Shown here: positions 1 through 11,124 of the stretch, piece by piece | How the letters are laid out: every line of letters starts with the position of its first letter | Position numbering within the stretch: the first letter of the stretch is position 1 | Notes under the pieces: model-generated | Seen by the model: only the letters and a program-made list of their open reading frames with translations | What the model was told of the DNA's origin: nothing | Databases searched by the model: none | NCBI GenBank assembly: GCA_002803225.1 | Contig: NXFV01001588.1 | Span: forward strand, 1 to 27,661 | Reading direction: 5' to 3' | Source: Gamarada debralockiae | Taxonomy: Eukaryota; Ascomycota; Leotiomycetes; Helotiales; Hyphodiscaceae | DNA length: 27,661 bases | Program-made: the position numbers and the translations under genes

Positions 1-104
1 GCAATTCCTTGAAAATGCCGAGTCTCCTTCGAGTAACCTTTCCATTGATCAGATTCCTCAAAGGGCCATGAACGTCAGCCTGTGGTTAAAAAGAGCATCT
101 GTAT

Positions 105-1599
105 TTATCGTGGACGATAATTATCATCATGACCCCTCTTTCGATCCCTATCCCGATTATCATATCGATCCCTATCCCTCCCACCTCTATCTCCTTCCCT
201 ATCCCTGCCACCTCCTCTACCCCTTCTATCACCCCTCTCCCTCTGCGGACTCCGACTCCTACTTCGCTCCCTCTTCTCACTATCATACTTCCCCTCCCTC
301 TCATGCCGCCTCCTCAACTCCTCCTCATCGTAAACCATCCCATACCTATCCTTCCTCCCACCACCATAATCCGCAGCCTTATACTGCCTCTTCTTCTCCA
401 GTCCTGACACACCACCAAACCCACCCCCACCTTGTCTCCGCTTCTGATTAGTCTTGTCTCTCCAAGTATCTGACAATTTGGATACGGATTGTGAGAAGTC
501 GACATGGATACGATGATCATCGATTAAAACGCCTTGCATTTTGAAATATGCCTGTTCGCAAGAGGTCTGCTCTTCGTATTCTATGAAGGCGTATTGGAGG
601 GAGTCGCCGGTCCGTTTGTCGCGGATTACTTCGCAGGAAAGGATTTTGCCGAAGCGGGAGAATATTAATTCGAGGTCCTCATCTGCGTTGCATGTTAGCT
701 AAGTATAAATGAAAGAGAGTGGAGGAAGACAAACCTGTAGTGACAGGATTCAGCTTGCACACAAAAAGCACATTCTCCGGAGGCTTAACCTCAGCAAATG
801 GCAGATCTCCCACCATCTCCAACGTCAGTGCCTGCGCTCTCGCCTCCCTTTCCCTCCGCAACTTCTCCACAGCCTCCGCATCCGCATCGTCTTCCAGCTT
901 ATCATCCTCGCCAATCCGTACCGTAGCAAGTTGCGCCTTACTCGGCAACGGACTCTCAGGAGGCTCAACCAAACCTGGCGGATCCTCGTACGGATCATCC
1001 AAAATAACTGTATGCTTGATCCTAATATCCACCAACGGCCTACCCTTCTCATCACAAAAAGCATCATTAATCTTCTCCAACGCATCAAATCCCTCCACAA
1101 CCTTCCCAAAAATCGCTGCCTTGCCATCCAAATAATCCAGCTCATCACCTAACGTAATTATAAACTGACTCCCTGCCAGCCTCTCTTCAGGATCTCTTGG
1201 GCTCGGCACCGTAGCGAAACTAACAGTTCCTCGTTCGGCATGTTTGAGCTTTGGGTGGAAGGGCGCTACGAAGGTCTTCTTTGCTGGGTTTGGGGAGGGG
1301 ACGAGTCCCCAGATTGAAGAACCGCCGTCGGAATCGGGGGAGAAGGGACCGAGAGGGTCGCCGGTTTGGAAGGAGAAGTTTTTTTGGACGGAGTGGACTG
1401 GGGAGAAGTTGTAATATTTGGTTTTACAGAGCTTGAGGAAGCTAGAGGAGGAGGGGTGTTAGGCTCTGGGGGTTCAGTTATTTCACACAGATTGGAGGGG
1501 GACAGAGGGGGAAGCTCACTTTTCGCAGAGTTTGGGCGCGTAGTCGACGAGGAGGTCGACTACGATGTCGCCGGCGGAGGTCTCGAGGAGGACACTCAT
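105..1599 (-). CDS. cyp6: PPIL4/Cyp6-type peptidyl-prolyl isomerase with RRM domain
   Basis: Three exons on the minus strand, complement(join(105..682,735..1441,1520..1599)), give 454 residues. The introns are 78 nt (GTGAGC...CTAG) and 52 nt (GTTTGT...GCAG), and both joins restore homology. A cyclophilin-like domain spans about residues 1-165, starting [17 protein letters not shown] and containing the FQTGDP and [13 protein letters not shown] blocks. An RRM spans about 247-325, with RNP2-like VLFVCKLNP (251-259) and RNP1-like LQYAFIEY (291-298). The tail is Gly-rich, then Arg/Asp/Ser-rich with SRSRSP. This order is that of PPIL4/Cyp6, a nuclear cyclophilin associated with splicing and transcription. 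The Arg that acts in classical cyclophilins (CypA R55) is replaced by Ser in the HSVQKNF block, and CypA W121 corresponds to Tyr, so isomerase activity may be weak. The family assignment is firm; exact activity is inference. Confidence 0.93.
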
Positions 1600-3179
1600 T
1601 GTTGCTTGGGGTGCGCAGATCCGCTACTCGAGGAGTGTGTTGATTTGAAGGGAAGTTTGGCTGCGAATTTCTCGAGGTCGTCATTTTCAGCGCCATCTGC
1701 GATAAACTCAGCATCAAGCATGATTAATACCGCCCCCCAACATTCACCCCGATTAATAAACACACCTCAGTTTTTCAAATTCACACCCCTGACTTCGCGC
1801 TGTCGCGTCTCCTCGAGTTTCCAATCTCTACATCCCCAACACGAAAATGTAATTCAACACTAGTTCAGACCTAAGGCAAATATTCCATTACACCACTTCC
1901 TAAAGTGCAGTCATCGACCGCTTGACTTGAAGTCAAGTCACGTGTGTAACACCTAGCACCCATTTGAACCATTTCGCGGCATTTTGACCTTGGAGGGGGG
2001 TCTTCCGGCACCTCAATGCCCCTAATCTATCCTCCGAACGATGCTACGTTGCTATTGGCAGTGCCCATAAGGTACCGGTGACCTCATGCGCGTGGGCTTG
2101 AGGGTGGCTGTCTAAGATCCTGTCGCAGATATCTCGAGGGTGTAGTCGGCGGTGAACACAACTGCCATATCCTGTACTTGGTATCTCAGCCTCTCATACT
2201 AGTTGTCCTTTCCAAACCATTCCGTTCACCAGCACTAGCTTGTGGGACTTGGATTATTGGCTTTCGACCTTCAGCATTCTTTCTTACTTGGTCGAATGTT
2301 CAGCGTCCGATGAAAATTCGATTCGACTTCGGTTGCAGTATCTGCACTCTTTCTACGGCAGCTATTTTCAACCCTCCGCACTTTTTGACGATTATCAAGT
2401 TGCGGGGAAGAGGTTCTCGATCATTGGACATGAGCTCTCTCGACCCCCTTGTCCTACGGGAACTTGCATATTCTCTGAAGGTTGCTCGACGTTTTGACAA
2501 GAGTCCTTTCTTTGCTACGAAGCAGCCAACCGCGACAAATCTCGATTATTTCCGCATCTATGCATGCCATAACAACGTGCCAACCACAAGTAACACAACC
2601 TCTAATTATGACCTGAAGAGTGAGAACTCGGAAAGGGGAGGTCTCCTGGACGGGGAAAGGGATTCCGCACCACTTGTGGCGTGTACCCTGAAGATAATCC
2701 TCTCGACTCATGTTGCCACTTTCAACTCGGTGTTACACAGCAACACATCGTACAGCATTATGATGGGACCGAGGATTCGCCATCTTGATTGTTAACTTTC
2801 AAGGCCTCCCCTCTATCCTCCGCAATTCCACCTTTCCCAACAGTAAGCCTTCTCAGGGCCGCAGCATTGAGTGGAAACCCAAATTGAAGGCCTCAAAAGC
2901 TCTCATTACGCAATTTCCAAGTAACCAAACACTTGAACTTTCGGCGGAGAAAACACTCCAGAGAATTTCCCACGGGCCTTTGGGATCGGTTCATTCAGTC
3001 GGAGACTGATTCGGGATTCACATCTTTGGCACGAATCTCGGCATGCCGACGGAGTGAGGTTTATCTCTTCATAATCCATAAGCAGGATAATGTAGAGAAG
3101 TTTCTGCGGCATGCAGTGAACCCATCACCAGCCAGCAGTATCACAATTACTCAACGCTAGAGTGAAGATCCATTGCCCC
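1600..3179. other. Intergenic region, no recognised gene
   Basis: This holds the cyclophilin gene promoter and then sequence with only short uncorroborated ORFs; the longest is 205 codons on the plus strand at 2178-2795, with no recognisable motif. A perfect palindrome with 8-bp arms and one central base (1921-1937) directly abuts a GTCACGTG box (1937-1944), about 340 bp upstream of the cyclophilin start. Confidence 0.6.
1921..1944. promoter_or_regulatory. Palindrome fused to a CACGTG E-box
   Basis: CTTGACTTGAAGTCAAG is a perfect palindrome around a central G and runs straight into TCACGTG. CACGTG is the core bound by bHLH factors such as Cbf1 or SREBP types. A role upstream of the cyclophilin gene is inference only. 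Confidence 0.25.
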
Positions 3180-4270
3180 CCCTATCTAGAATATTCCTTG
3201 GAAGTTCCTGGCCGCTGCCCCTCCACCCCCATTTCAGACATGAACGAGATAAAGGTGCGCCACATGCAGAATCCCTGTAATTGAGGGTCCTCGTCCAGTA
3301 GGGCTCCCACACACATAGGGCAATCATCTGTGACCTGGCCTGTGGTACTTGCATTCGTCGTTGATGAGGGTTTTCGGCCCCAACAAACGCTTGCGGCACT
3401 GCCTCCGCTATTTACATAGTTCTGCTCTGATTGGATCTGCCTGTCTCCAATTCTCGACTTCTGCCCAAGTGATCCAGCCATTTTGGAACACAAATTGTTC
3501 TACTGCATTTCGCATATGTAATCGAGCACGACGGCTTTTGCTGCATAGTGGCTGGGCTTAGCTTCAACGATGGTCGGATTACGAGTAGCAAACACGATGC
3601 ATTGGTTGACGTCGGAAAAGCGACAGGGCAGGTTTGCTATCGGTGATTGCCCACTTGGCGAGGTGGAAAATGGCCAGCTTCTTTTTACGGTCCTGTGACA
3701 AGCTTCATAGAGCGGTCAAGAGTTGATACCAGAACTTGCATCAGAAAGTGCAATATCGTTTGGATTAAATAGACATGGCCAACTGCTGGGCAGGGATCTA
3801 CTCCTGCTGGCCGGCATCAGATGTGCTGCGCTGCATGTGCCGAAATGTTGTTGTCCTTCTGATCGAGGCACATTTGAGGGATCCGAAATCTTCTCGAAAG
3901 GGGAGTCAATCCTGCGATCGTCATTTTGAGTGCGAGGTAATACACGAGAGTTACGTTTGCGTTCAGTCGCACGATCACCGTTGAAATCGTTGCGGAGTCT
4001 CTTCGGTTTGTTTGCTCTGCTATGCTGCTTGGCGCCCTATCGTTATCTGTCATATCACGTTGAGCACTGCGAAGGAAGCAGGAAGAAGCAATCGCCCCTT
4101 GGGCCAAATTCTCCGGTGGTTGTAGGAAAAGACTGTCAAAATCAAAGTTGGGCGGACGATTTCGGGAACTGGCATAGCGGTCAGTCCAAATCCGTCAACT
4201 CTGTCTCCAATTAAGTTCAGCACGGAGAAGTGGTTCTTGCAGTATCTCACCTACTTCAAACTCCATTCTC
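3180..4270 (-). pseudogene. Possible decayed gene, unrecognised
   Basis: Several stretches on the minus strand read like protein, but in different frames and separated by stops. One starts at an ATG near 4264 and runs through a single TGA, where a CGA codon would keep it open, into a reading rich in Pro, Asn and Asp. A second, of about 105 codons between about 4030 and 3720, is basic and Ser-rich. A third ends in a block containing IVEAKP (near 3560), reminiscent of the E-x-K of PD-(D/E)XK nucleases. The last is an open stretch at 3182-3493. Chance reading frames could explain all of this. I do not recognise a family with confidence. Confidence 0.22.
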
Positions 4271-4935
4271 CTTAGCTTGTTTCATGAACAAGACAAGTCT
4301 CAAAATAATAGCACTCGGAAATCCATACGCCGGGGAAGTTCTCAGTCGGTCTCACCCTTACCAAGAAGTTCAAAGACTTGATGCCCTCGTCGAGACTAGA
4401 CTCTTGTGAGCCCTGACTCTGTTTGTCGAAATCCGGCTCCGGCCTGTGCATATCAGTGGACTGATACGTCTAGGCCATGGGTGTGAAAGTAGTATCCTGC
4501 AGCCTTCCGATGTCACACAACAGTGACCTGTTCGGTGTGAGGTGCCCCAAATAGGACATCCAGCCTGCAAAGGCTGGTAGAATGGGGGACGTACTCATAG
4601 TCACTTATCACTTTAGCTCTGAAGACAAATTCTCCAAAGACCGTCCTGCAACGGGGCAAACATGATGAAGGCGACCCACAGTCGCACGGATTATAATACT
4701 GCTTGCCTCGCCTGCTGCCCCACGATCGATGATCGGTCTTTCGTTGCCAGATTTCAGGTCTTGAAGATCGAGACCCCTGACACTCGTTTACCTCACCACA
4801 GAAGTGATATCTGTCACTCAAGTATTCCTTTCTAATCTTTCCTTCGAACAACGCAATAATATTTCAAGGTAAGTTGAAAGCTGCAGGATTGTTCTTCAGT
4901 CTTTGCGAGAAGCAAGCTGACGTAAATTCAACAAG
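4271..4935. other. Upstream region of the Zn2Cys6 gene
   Basis: No gene is recognised. A 112-codon minus-strand frame (4513-4851) opens at a TTG and has no familiar motif. The final part presumably holds the promoter and 5' leader of the transcription factor; the start context is AACAAGATGG. Confidence 0.5.
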
Positions 4936-6490
4936 ATGGTGACTCGAGGAACGTATTACGACGAGGATGAGCAATCCTTTCGCCGATACAGCAGCCATGG
5001 ACATGGCTATCCTCTAAGTCATGATCGGGATCTTCCTCCAACGCCTCATCATGGCCCTTATTCTCGCCATCATATGTCTTCTCACAATGCGCCGAACCGA
5101 CAGAGCCCAGAGCAAGATATCAATGCTCAACCTAGGCGACGCATTCCAGTCGCAGTAAGTTACCTGTTCATTCACACTCTGCTCGATTCATACTGATAGC
5201 TTCTACTTTCAGTGTGGTCGTTGCCGCAAGCGTAAGATTCGCTGCAGCGGAGATCCAGGCAATGGCCAACCGTGCTCCAACTGCAAGAGCGCTGGAAATG
5301 AATCCTGCCAATTCTTAAGGGTAAATTTAAGCATCGAATCCCACCGCATTGTTCTCCTGCTTACATCTCCAATATAGGTCTCATCTACGGAGGCACAGAT
5401 GAAGAGTGATGCAGCAGAATTTGGTTACGATTCTACGACTGCAGTATCCCGAATTCACTGCCGCATGACTCCGTATGGGCCGCAGCATCAACCCTATGCC
5501 CCGCATGTCACTTCCTTGGGCTCAGATGGATTCCCGTCATATCGAAATAACTCGCTCTCCACTTCCCAGGCTCCCCTCAAGTACTACGGAATCTCGTCTT
5601 ACGGAGACTTCGCCGATGAGAATGTCGACTACGGAATGCACGCCTCCAACTATTCCATCATGAACCAGGAACCCGTCAGCATTCCGTACACCAGCCTGGG
5701 ATCTATACGAGGATGGAGCCAGCCACAGGTTCCAAAGAACAACTCTTTGTTCGTGGAGCAGGATTCGTCTTACAGCCATGGTCAGCTGCCATACCACGTC
5801 CCTGCTTATCCAAATCCAATTCGACCGGCCATCAGTCCTGAGTCCAAGAGTCTCTCTCTCAACGGTATGTCAACAGCTCTTCCTGTACCCAACGGCACAG
5901 ATCGAGTGTTGCCAGCTCCTGCTTCTCACCGAGCAGCTCAAATGGGAGGCTCATATCTTCGATCCACCGAGAGTATCCTCCCTATGTCTCAACCACCAAT
6001 GCATTACAGCAACAACGGCCTGATGAGCAGCGGCATGATGAATGCAGTCAAAACCCTCAATTCCAGTGCTGCGTCCGAAAACTCTTCAATGTCCTCGACA
6101 TATCTCCCGTTATCGAGCAGCCCTGTTTCGGGATCTTCGTCGCAGATGGGCTTTGGTCCTCAGAGTGTGTCCTCGGGCCAGCAGAATCACGACGGTTACA
6201 CTCCTGATCACGAAAGCTCGCAGCAACACACACTGTATCAGCACTACGATAATTCCTCGGACAATCTGGCGTACTTACCATCAGGCTCTGGTTCGAACAG
6301 ACCTTCCATCAGCAGCCAGAATGGTGACGAGTCACAACCACTGCCGAGTAACAACAGTGGCGGACCATTGCCGAACAGACACTATTATATTCCGCCCGCC
6401 TCCACCCAGGCATCGTACCCAGCTCCTCCAATGATCGCCATGGAGCCCGTTGTTCCGGTCATTCCACGCCAACCTGTCAGCGCAACTTGA
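4936..6490 (+). CDS. Zn2Cys6 (C6) fungal transcription factor
   Basis: Three exons, join(4936..5154,5213..5320,5378..6490), give 479 residues. The introns are 58 nt (GTAAGT...TTTCAG) and 57 nt (GTAAAT...ATATAG), and both are phase 0. The 108-nt middle exon encodes almost exactly the zinc cluster: C-x2-C-x6-C-x9-C-x2-C-x7-C at residues 74-105, with the basic run RKRKIR between the second and third Cys. Such clusters bind two zinc ions and CGG-type DNA half-sites. The N-terminus is short and His/Tyr/Pro-rich. The long C-terminus (about 110-479) is Ser/Pro/Tyr/Asn-rich with many SSS and NNS runs, so it is probably disordered and activating. No fungal_trans middle homology region is evident, which marks the short-type C6 family. 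Target genes cannot be inferred from the neighbours. Confidence 0.93.
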
Positions 6491-8900
6491 GTTCAACACC
6501 CATTCACCCTCCTATTAATTCGCAATCGCATTGGCATTTGGTCACGCAGTCCACGTCGCAGGCGGCATGTGTTTTTGATTTCGGCATATGAGCAAGATAA
6601 AATCAAAAAGAGAGGTTGCAAGATGCGACGTTTTCATTCTTCAAGGGGTGGTTCATCCATGTGTTTGGATTTGTACAACATGTTAACATTCATTGGTGTT
6701 GGGCTGCGATTACACTGGGGAGTAAAATGGATTTGATGGACGAGGGATCATTGTGGAGGTTTTTGGTGGCTTGGGTGGACTAGGATTTGAGAGAGGAGGA
6801 CTGATTAATGGTAACCTCATTGATGTATCTACATAGTATGGGATGGCATTTTGATTCCATCTTGGTAATTGATCGTGTTCTTGGAATTAATTAGTTGGTT
6901 GAACTTCAAATGTTCTGACCATGAGATTTTTGTTGAGAATTATTATGAGGGTTGAAGGAAGGAGCATGGCTGCTCCTTCCTTGAAGAGAGGCTTTGGTAG
7001 AGCCGATATCCGGTTTCGCGCTAGTGCCCCCCTTTCCTTCCGTTTTCGCGAATCTCCGCGATTGGGATTTAGTGTGCCTTCCTCATTCACGACTTGACGA
7101 ATTAACCCGCCAGGTTTCGTGACGCGCACCTTTTAATTACATCCCAAGTGAGAAATGCCCAAACAGCAATGCGCATCCTCAACTTCCATCGCCCGTCCCC
7201 TGCAAAGTCCTGTCTCTTCACTTCTTCTTTCTCTCTCGTCTGCTTTCTCATTCCAGATCAATTCTGCATACCGTCATGAGAAATATCCTCGTCTTCTCCT
7301 AAGTTCATCAAACAATGGACTGCCAGCATTTCATCGTCTCGCACAAGCCTCGATCTATGCCAATCTTCCCAAGCTTCATCCGGCGCGGCTTACCGTCGCC
7401 GTGTCCAGCATCGCCGCGTGTCACAAAACTATTTCCTCGTTGTCACCGCCCATCCAAACAAACAGTTCAGCGTCTCAATCCCCTTCTCTCACACCATATC
7501 ATCACCCATACTTCGTCTCAAAAGACACTCGACGAGCACATTCTAGCATTACCAGCTCGTCATGAAGTTCACAAGAAAGGTGGGCATGAATCGTGCTACG
7601 CATGAATCTCTAAAGTACGCATTGATCAAGAGCCTGTAGCAGGATCTCAGGATCTCAGTCTAGGTGCGCTTCAAGCATTCAACATCGAGAAGCAACGTAC
7701 GCTTCGCGGCGTCTGGTCTAATGGAGTTGGCTTGGTCTGATTCTTGCTGTTTTTCGAAAGGGCTTGTTATGAATAGCTTTGTTCCTTGCTGTTTTAATTA
7801 GCTGCATTGACATGCGAAGTTTGATGGACTGTTCGCCAAACTTTCTTTGCGGCTCCTCCCGATGACGGGTCGACGAAAGTTACCATCTCAGTCGGCGAAA
7901 GATATTGAACGATTCATACTTTGTTCTCAAAGTTTACAACTTCTTTCCCACACGACCCCAGACACTTCAAATTATTCGGCTCATGTTCGATGGCTTGAAG
8001 TCCCAAGGTGCTGACATTCCCAGCTCAATTCTGGTGCAGCAGTTCCTACGGTCCTGCACGTGATCACATCTTTATCGATTTCCATTTTCTGACTAAAATG
8101 GGGCCCCGGATCACAGCACCTGCTGGCGTTTTTGCAATAGGACTACGTATATCCATAATGACGGAATTATTCCTAGCCGCGGTAGTCGCCGCTGGGAATA
8201 GCAATGCGTCAAAGATCGAAAATGGCGGCTTCCCCTTTCTTACCTCGCTTAAATCAGAACCGAGGAATCGCCAGCACCAGAAACTCGCCATTCACCCTGT
8301 CACAAAAGCTATACGGTTATTGACTTCAAAATTACCAAAATAAAGGAGTTTTTATTGAGAAGTGTCTCAAGTGGCAAAATTTTCAATACCCAAGTGTGGT
8401 TACTCACAAACTATGCAGCCTGACTTTTTCGAAAGGCGCAGCATGTCGCTTGGCTTTTGTAAAGGAGGTGATAAGCCGTGTTGCCATTCCCTTCAATGCC
8501 CTAAGACTTAGCTAACAAAAGAATTTTTTATTCCGTTACATCACTTTCGTGCCAGATTGCGGAGGTGCATTGGTGACGCACCCCTTGATTCATTGCTTTG
8601 ACTGTCATTCAGCCCTTTTGTGAGGAACTTCTGTTCTCGCTTTCGATGGATTTTGATTGTGGAATTCAATCACTACTAACAGCAATAATTTCTTAGGAGA
8701 GTTTGAACTCTTGTATGAAACAGAGGCCGAGTAGCCGGAGTTCCACTAGGCCCACGAAGATGAGAAACCAGAAGGAGGACAAGGTGCAACGGTGTGAAAC
8801 TCAATTTCTGACTTGATCACGTCAAGGAGGAAGAATTCCACTACACATTATTAGAACTCGTTACCTCATCTGAAGCCATGCATCAATACGTCTCAAAGCC
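6491..8900. other. Gene-poor stretch, nothing recognised
   Basis: About 2.4 kb follows the transcription factor. It has pyrimidine-rich tracts (about 7190-7520) and a few open frames under 140 codons with no recognisable domain, signal sequence or consistent splice signals. It could hold 3' and 5' untranslated sequence or a non-coding transcript. No tRNA-like fold or transposon terminus was seen. Confidence 0.5.
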
Positions 8901-8970
8901 TCATAGCCCCAAAATCCTTCTCGACCTCTCTGCTCCTATGCCCGTCAGAGAATACGCGGTTCGTTGATCT

Positions 8971-9274
8971 TTACTGGCGCATCCCAATGGAAATGGATAT
9001 ATTAATAGGACCAAACTTTTTGAAATAATCCGTGTCAATACCAAGGTCGACCGATTCCTCAAGAGCATATACCTTCCAGTGAGGCATATATTTTTCATGT
9101 CCGCGATTATTTCGGCTCGGTCCATCTTCTGGCAACGGCTCTGAAATAATCCAGCCCTTTCCGCCTTTTCCACCCTTCGAGCTTTCTCCTTTATCGCCCC
9201 TAGATCCTCCTTTATCGTGGACTACCCTTGCCAGATCCCATGACACCACCCGAACCGTAAGAGCTGTAACTCAT
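8971..9274 (-). pseudogene. Possible small Gly/Ser/Lys-rich protein gene, frameshifted
   Basis: An ATG at 9274 opens a frame rich in Ser, Tyr and Gly (MSYSSYGSGGVMGSGKGSPR) that stops after 20 codons. The neighbouring frame continues with a compatible Gly/Lys/Ser-rich reading (KGESSKGGKGGKGW) and a mixed C-terminus ending at 8971. A single-base shift near 9215-9235 would join them into about 100 residues. No intron of normal length fits the junction. It may be a broken gene, an assembly slip or coincidence. Confidence 0.28.
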
Positions 9275-9580
9275 ATTCGTTGTTGTTTGATCAGGTATGC
9301 TTGGTACTGATAGTTGTTCGAGGTTCTTGGGTGAAGTATTGTGCTCGTAGCTTCTGGGTTTTAATGGCAGTTCGACAACGTGCGATTTATGATAATTATG
9401 TATGAGATGTAGGAGGAAAGAAGAGAACAAGTCTTAAGGAGGGAGAATTTTATAAGATCGTTTTGGCGTACGCTATGTGGCGCGTACACGTGACCGCTGT
9501 GACCTTCCTCTTTCCAGTGTCTTCCGATTTTCTGGAAAAATCTCTTCCACCTTCGCATATTCGCATATATCGTCAAAAAG

Positions 9581-11124
9581 ATGGAAACCTTACCAGTCAA
9601 GCTCCTAACCCGCATCTTCGAGAACTGTGATGACTTCCCCCAAGTCGTCGCACTTGCTTCAGTGTGCAAACAAACCCATGCGGCATAGGTAACGAATCCA
9701 GGCAGAATCATCTGGAGCGTGGCTACATCCCAGATTCGCTCATTTGATGATGCCTTGATGGCGGTAAATATAAACTTCAAGTAACGATACCAATTTCCAG
9801 GCTAAGAATATCCAATACAGGTGCGAGCAACAGCTATCGTTCTCAAAGCCTACCAAGCGGGGACTCTCCCGCCAGCCGTTGTTGCAGTGAACTCGCTGAG
9901 CGGAAACTCTAAGCTCCCAGATCTTGCCGAACTCAAAGAAGTCCTCAACATGCAGTATCTAGTCCGATGCATCGAATACATGTATTTTTATTCCAGGGAA
10001 CTCCACTTGGGGGAATGCTCGGACAATCTTTCCAGAACATGAAGTACGGTCATTACCCCCCAGAGCAACGAAGGTTCCCGCAATGTTTGAATGAAGACAT
10101 CCCGGGAACTAAGAACGCAACGATCGATTCTTTCCGAGATGGATTTTATAGGGCCATGTATCGATTGTTACTTGCTGGTGCGGTACTTGCTAGAGCTTAC
10201 ATGGCGCCCCTTTTCCGTGCTAGGGAAGAAGGGGGAAAAGATGGATTTTTTGGGCGTGTCGGTCTAGAGGATTACGCGTACAAATATTGGGATAAGATTG
10301 ATCCTTCCGAGGACGGGCCTCCCAGGGAAGAAGACGTCGCCTACATTCGTCAATTCCCCGTATATAACTACGATATCACAGACTGGAGCGAGATCGGACT
10401 GTGGAGAAACCGAGAGTACGAGACCTGTTTCGGACCCTTCGCTTCCTGGATCGTTGAAGATGGAAGAAAGAGGCAACAGAAGGAGCCGCAAGATCCTAAC
10501 GGTACTCTGCAGGACTGGGCGGGGAACTGGGCAGATGTCGGCGCGGTTAGGGAGTTGATGCTCCTTCTGGCGGCATATGATCACTTTAACTGCAAGTTTC
10601 AAAATAACACTTGGGCAAAAAGGGGTGGATGTGCCTACATAAACAAGGAAGGAAACAGGACTGTCTCCATTGTGCGATTCGGCGTTTTCCAGATTGAGCA
10701 AGTCACTATGCCTGCAGCAATTGAGAATCTCACAAACGGATATCTCTTCGCAGCTTACCATCCGGCATTGGAGGGTACAGAAGGAGAAGACATCCCGTAT
10801 CAATTCGATGTTTGGCTAGCTACTGTGGGGTTACTCAACCACAGAATGAGAAATCGTTATCTCAACAATAGGGAGAATCCCGGACCGCCCGCAATGCTTG
10901 AACTATGGCATTTTGCACTTAGACGTTACCTGAATCTGGGATTTAGGTCGGGGACGTTTTGGATGCCTCGGAGGCCCTTGTATACGCAAAGTACGTGGTG
11001 GAAAGAAGTGGGCAGAGGGGAAATCTTTATCAATCCCAACTGGGCTGTGGTGCAGAAGTATAAACCTGGGAAAGAGAGAGGGAGAACGTCTTGCAAAGAT
11101 AAGGATGAGAAGAAAAAATTGTAG
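9581..11124 (+). pseudogene. F-box family protein gene with nonsense codon and frameshift
   Basis: The reading starts METLPVKLLTRIFENC, a typical F-box opening (residues about 1-36) that in SCF ubiquitin ligases would bind Skp1. At residue 36, where F-box proteins usually have Trp after the CKxTHAA stretch, the codon is TAG (9686-9688). The frame is otherwise open to the donor at 9764. A clean 57-nt intron (9764-9820, GTAAAT...TACAG, branch-like GCTAAG) leads into exon 2 at 9821. Near 9990-9998 the reading must move from one frame to another to enter a 1.1-kb open stretch ending at 11124. That stretch (GTKNATIDSFRDGFYRAMYR, LNLGFRSGTFWMPRRPLY) matches what I recall of a large Leotiomycete F-box family. 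A 56-nt intron from a weak GTCCTC donor at 9941 could explain the shift but would remove coding-like sequence. Two independent lesions suggest a recent pseudogene, unless they are sequence errors. Confidence 0.72.

Noticed and set aside
2178..2795. 205-codon plus-strand ORF
   Set aside because: No recognisable domain, Ser/Thr-rich reading without a coding codon pattern, and competing frames in the same place.
7155..7605. Overlapping plus-strand ORFs of 136 and 96 codons
   Set aside because: They come from a C/T-rich tract that opens several frames at once; no domain or splice structure follows.
9962..9996. 35-nt intron (GTCCGA...TTCCAG) to explain the F-box frame change
   Set aside because: Shorter than the introns in this window, with a poor donor; a one-base indel is simpler.
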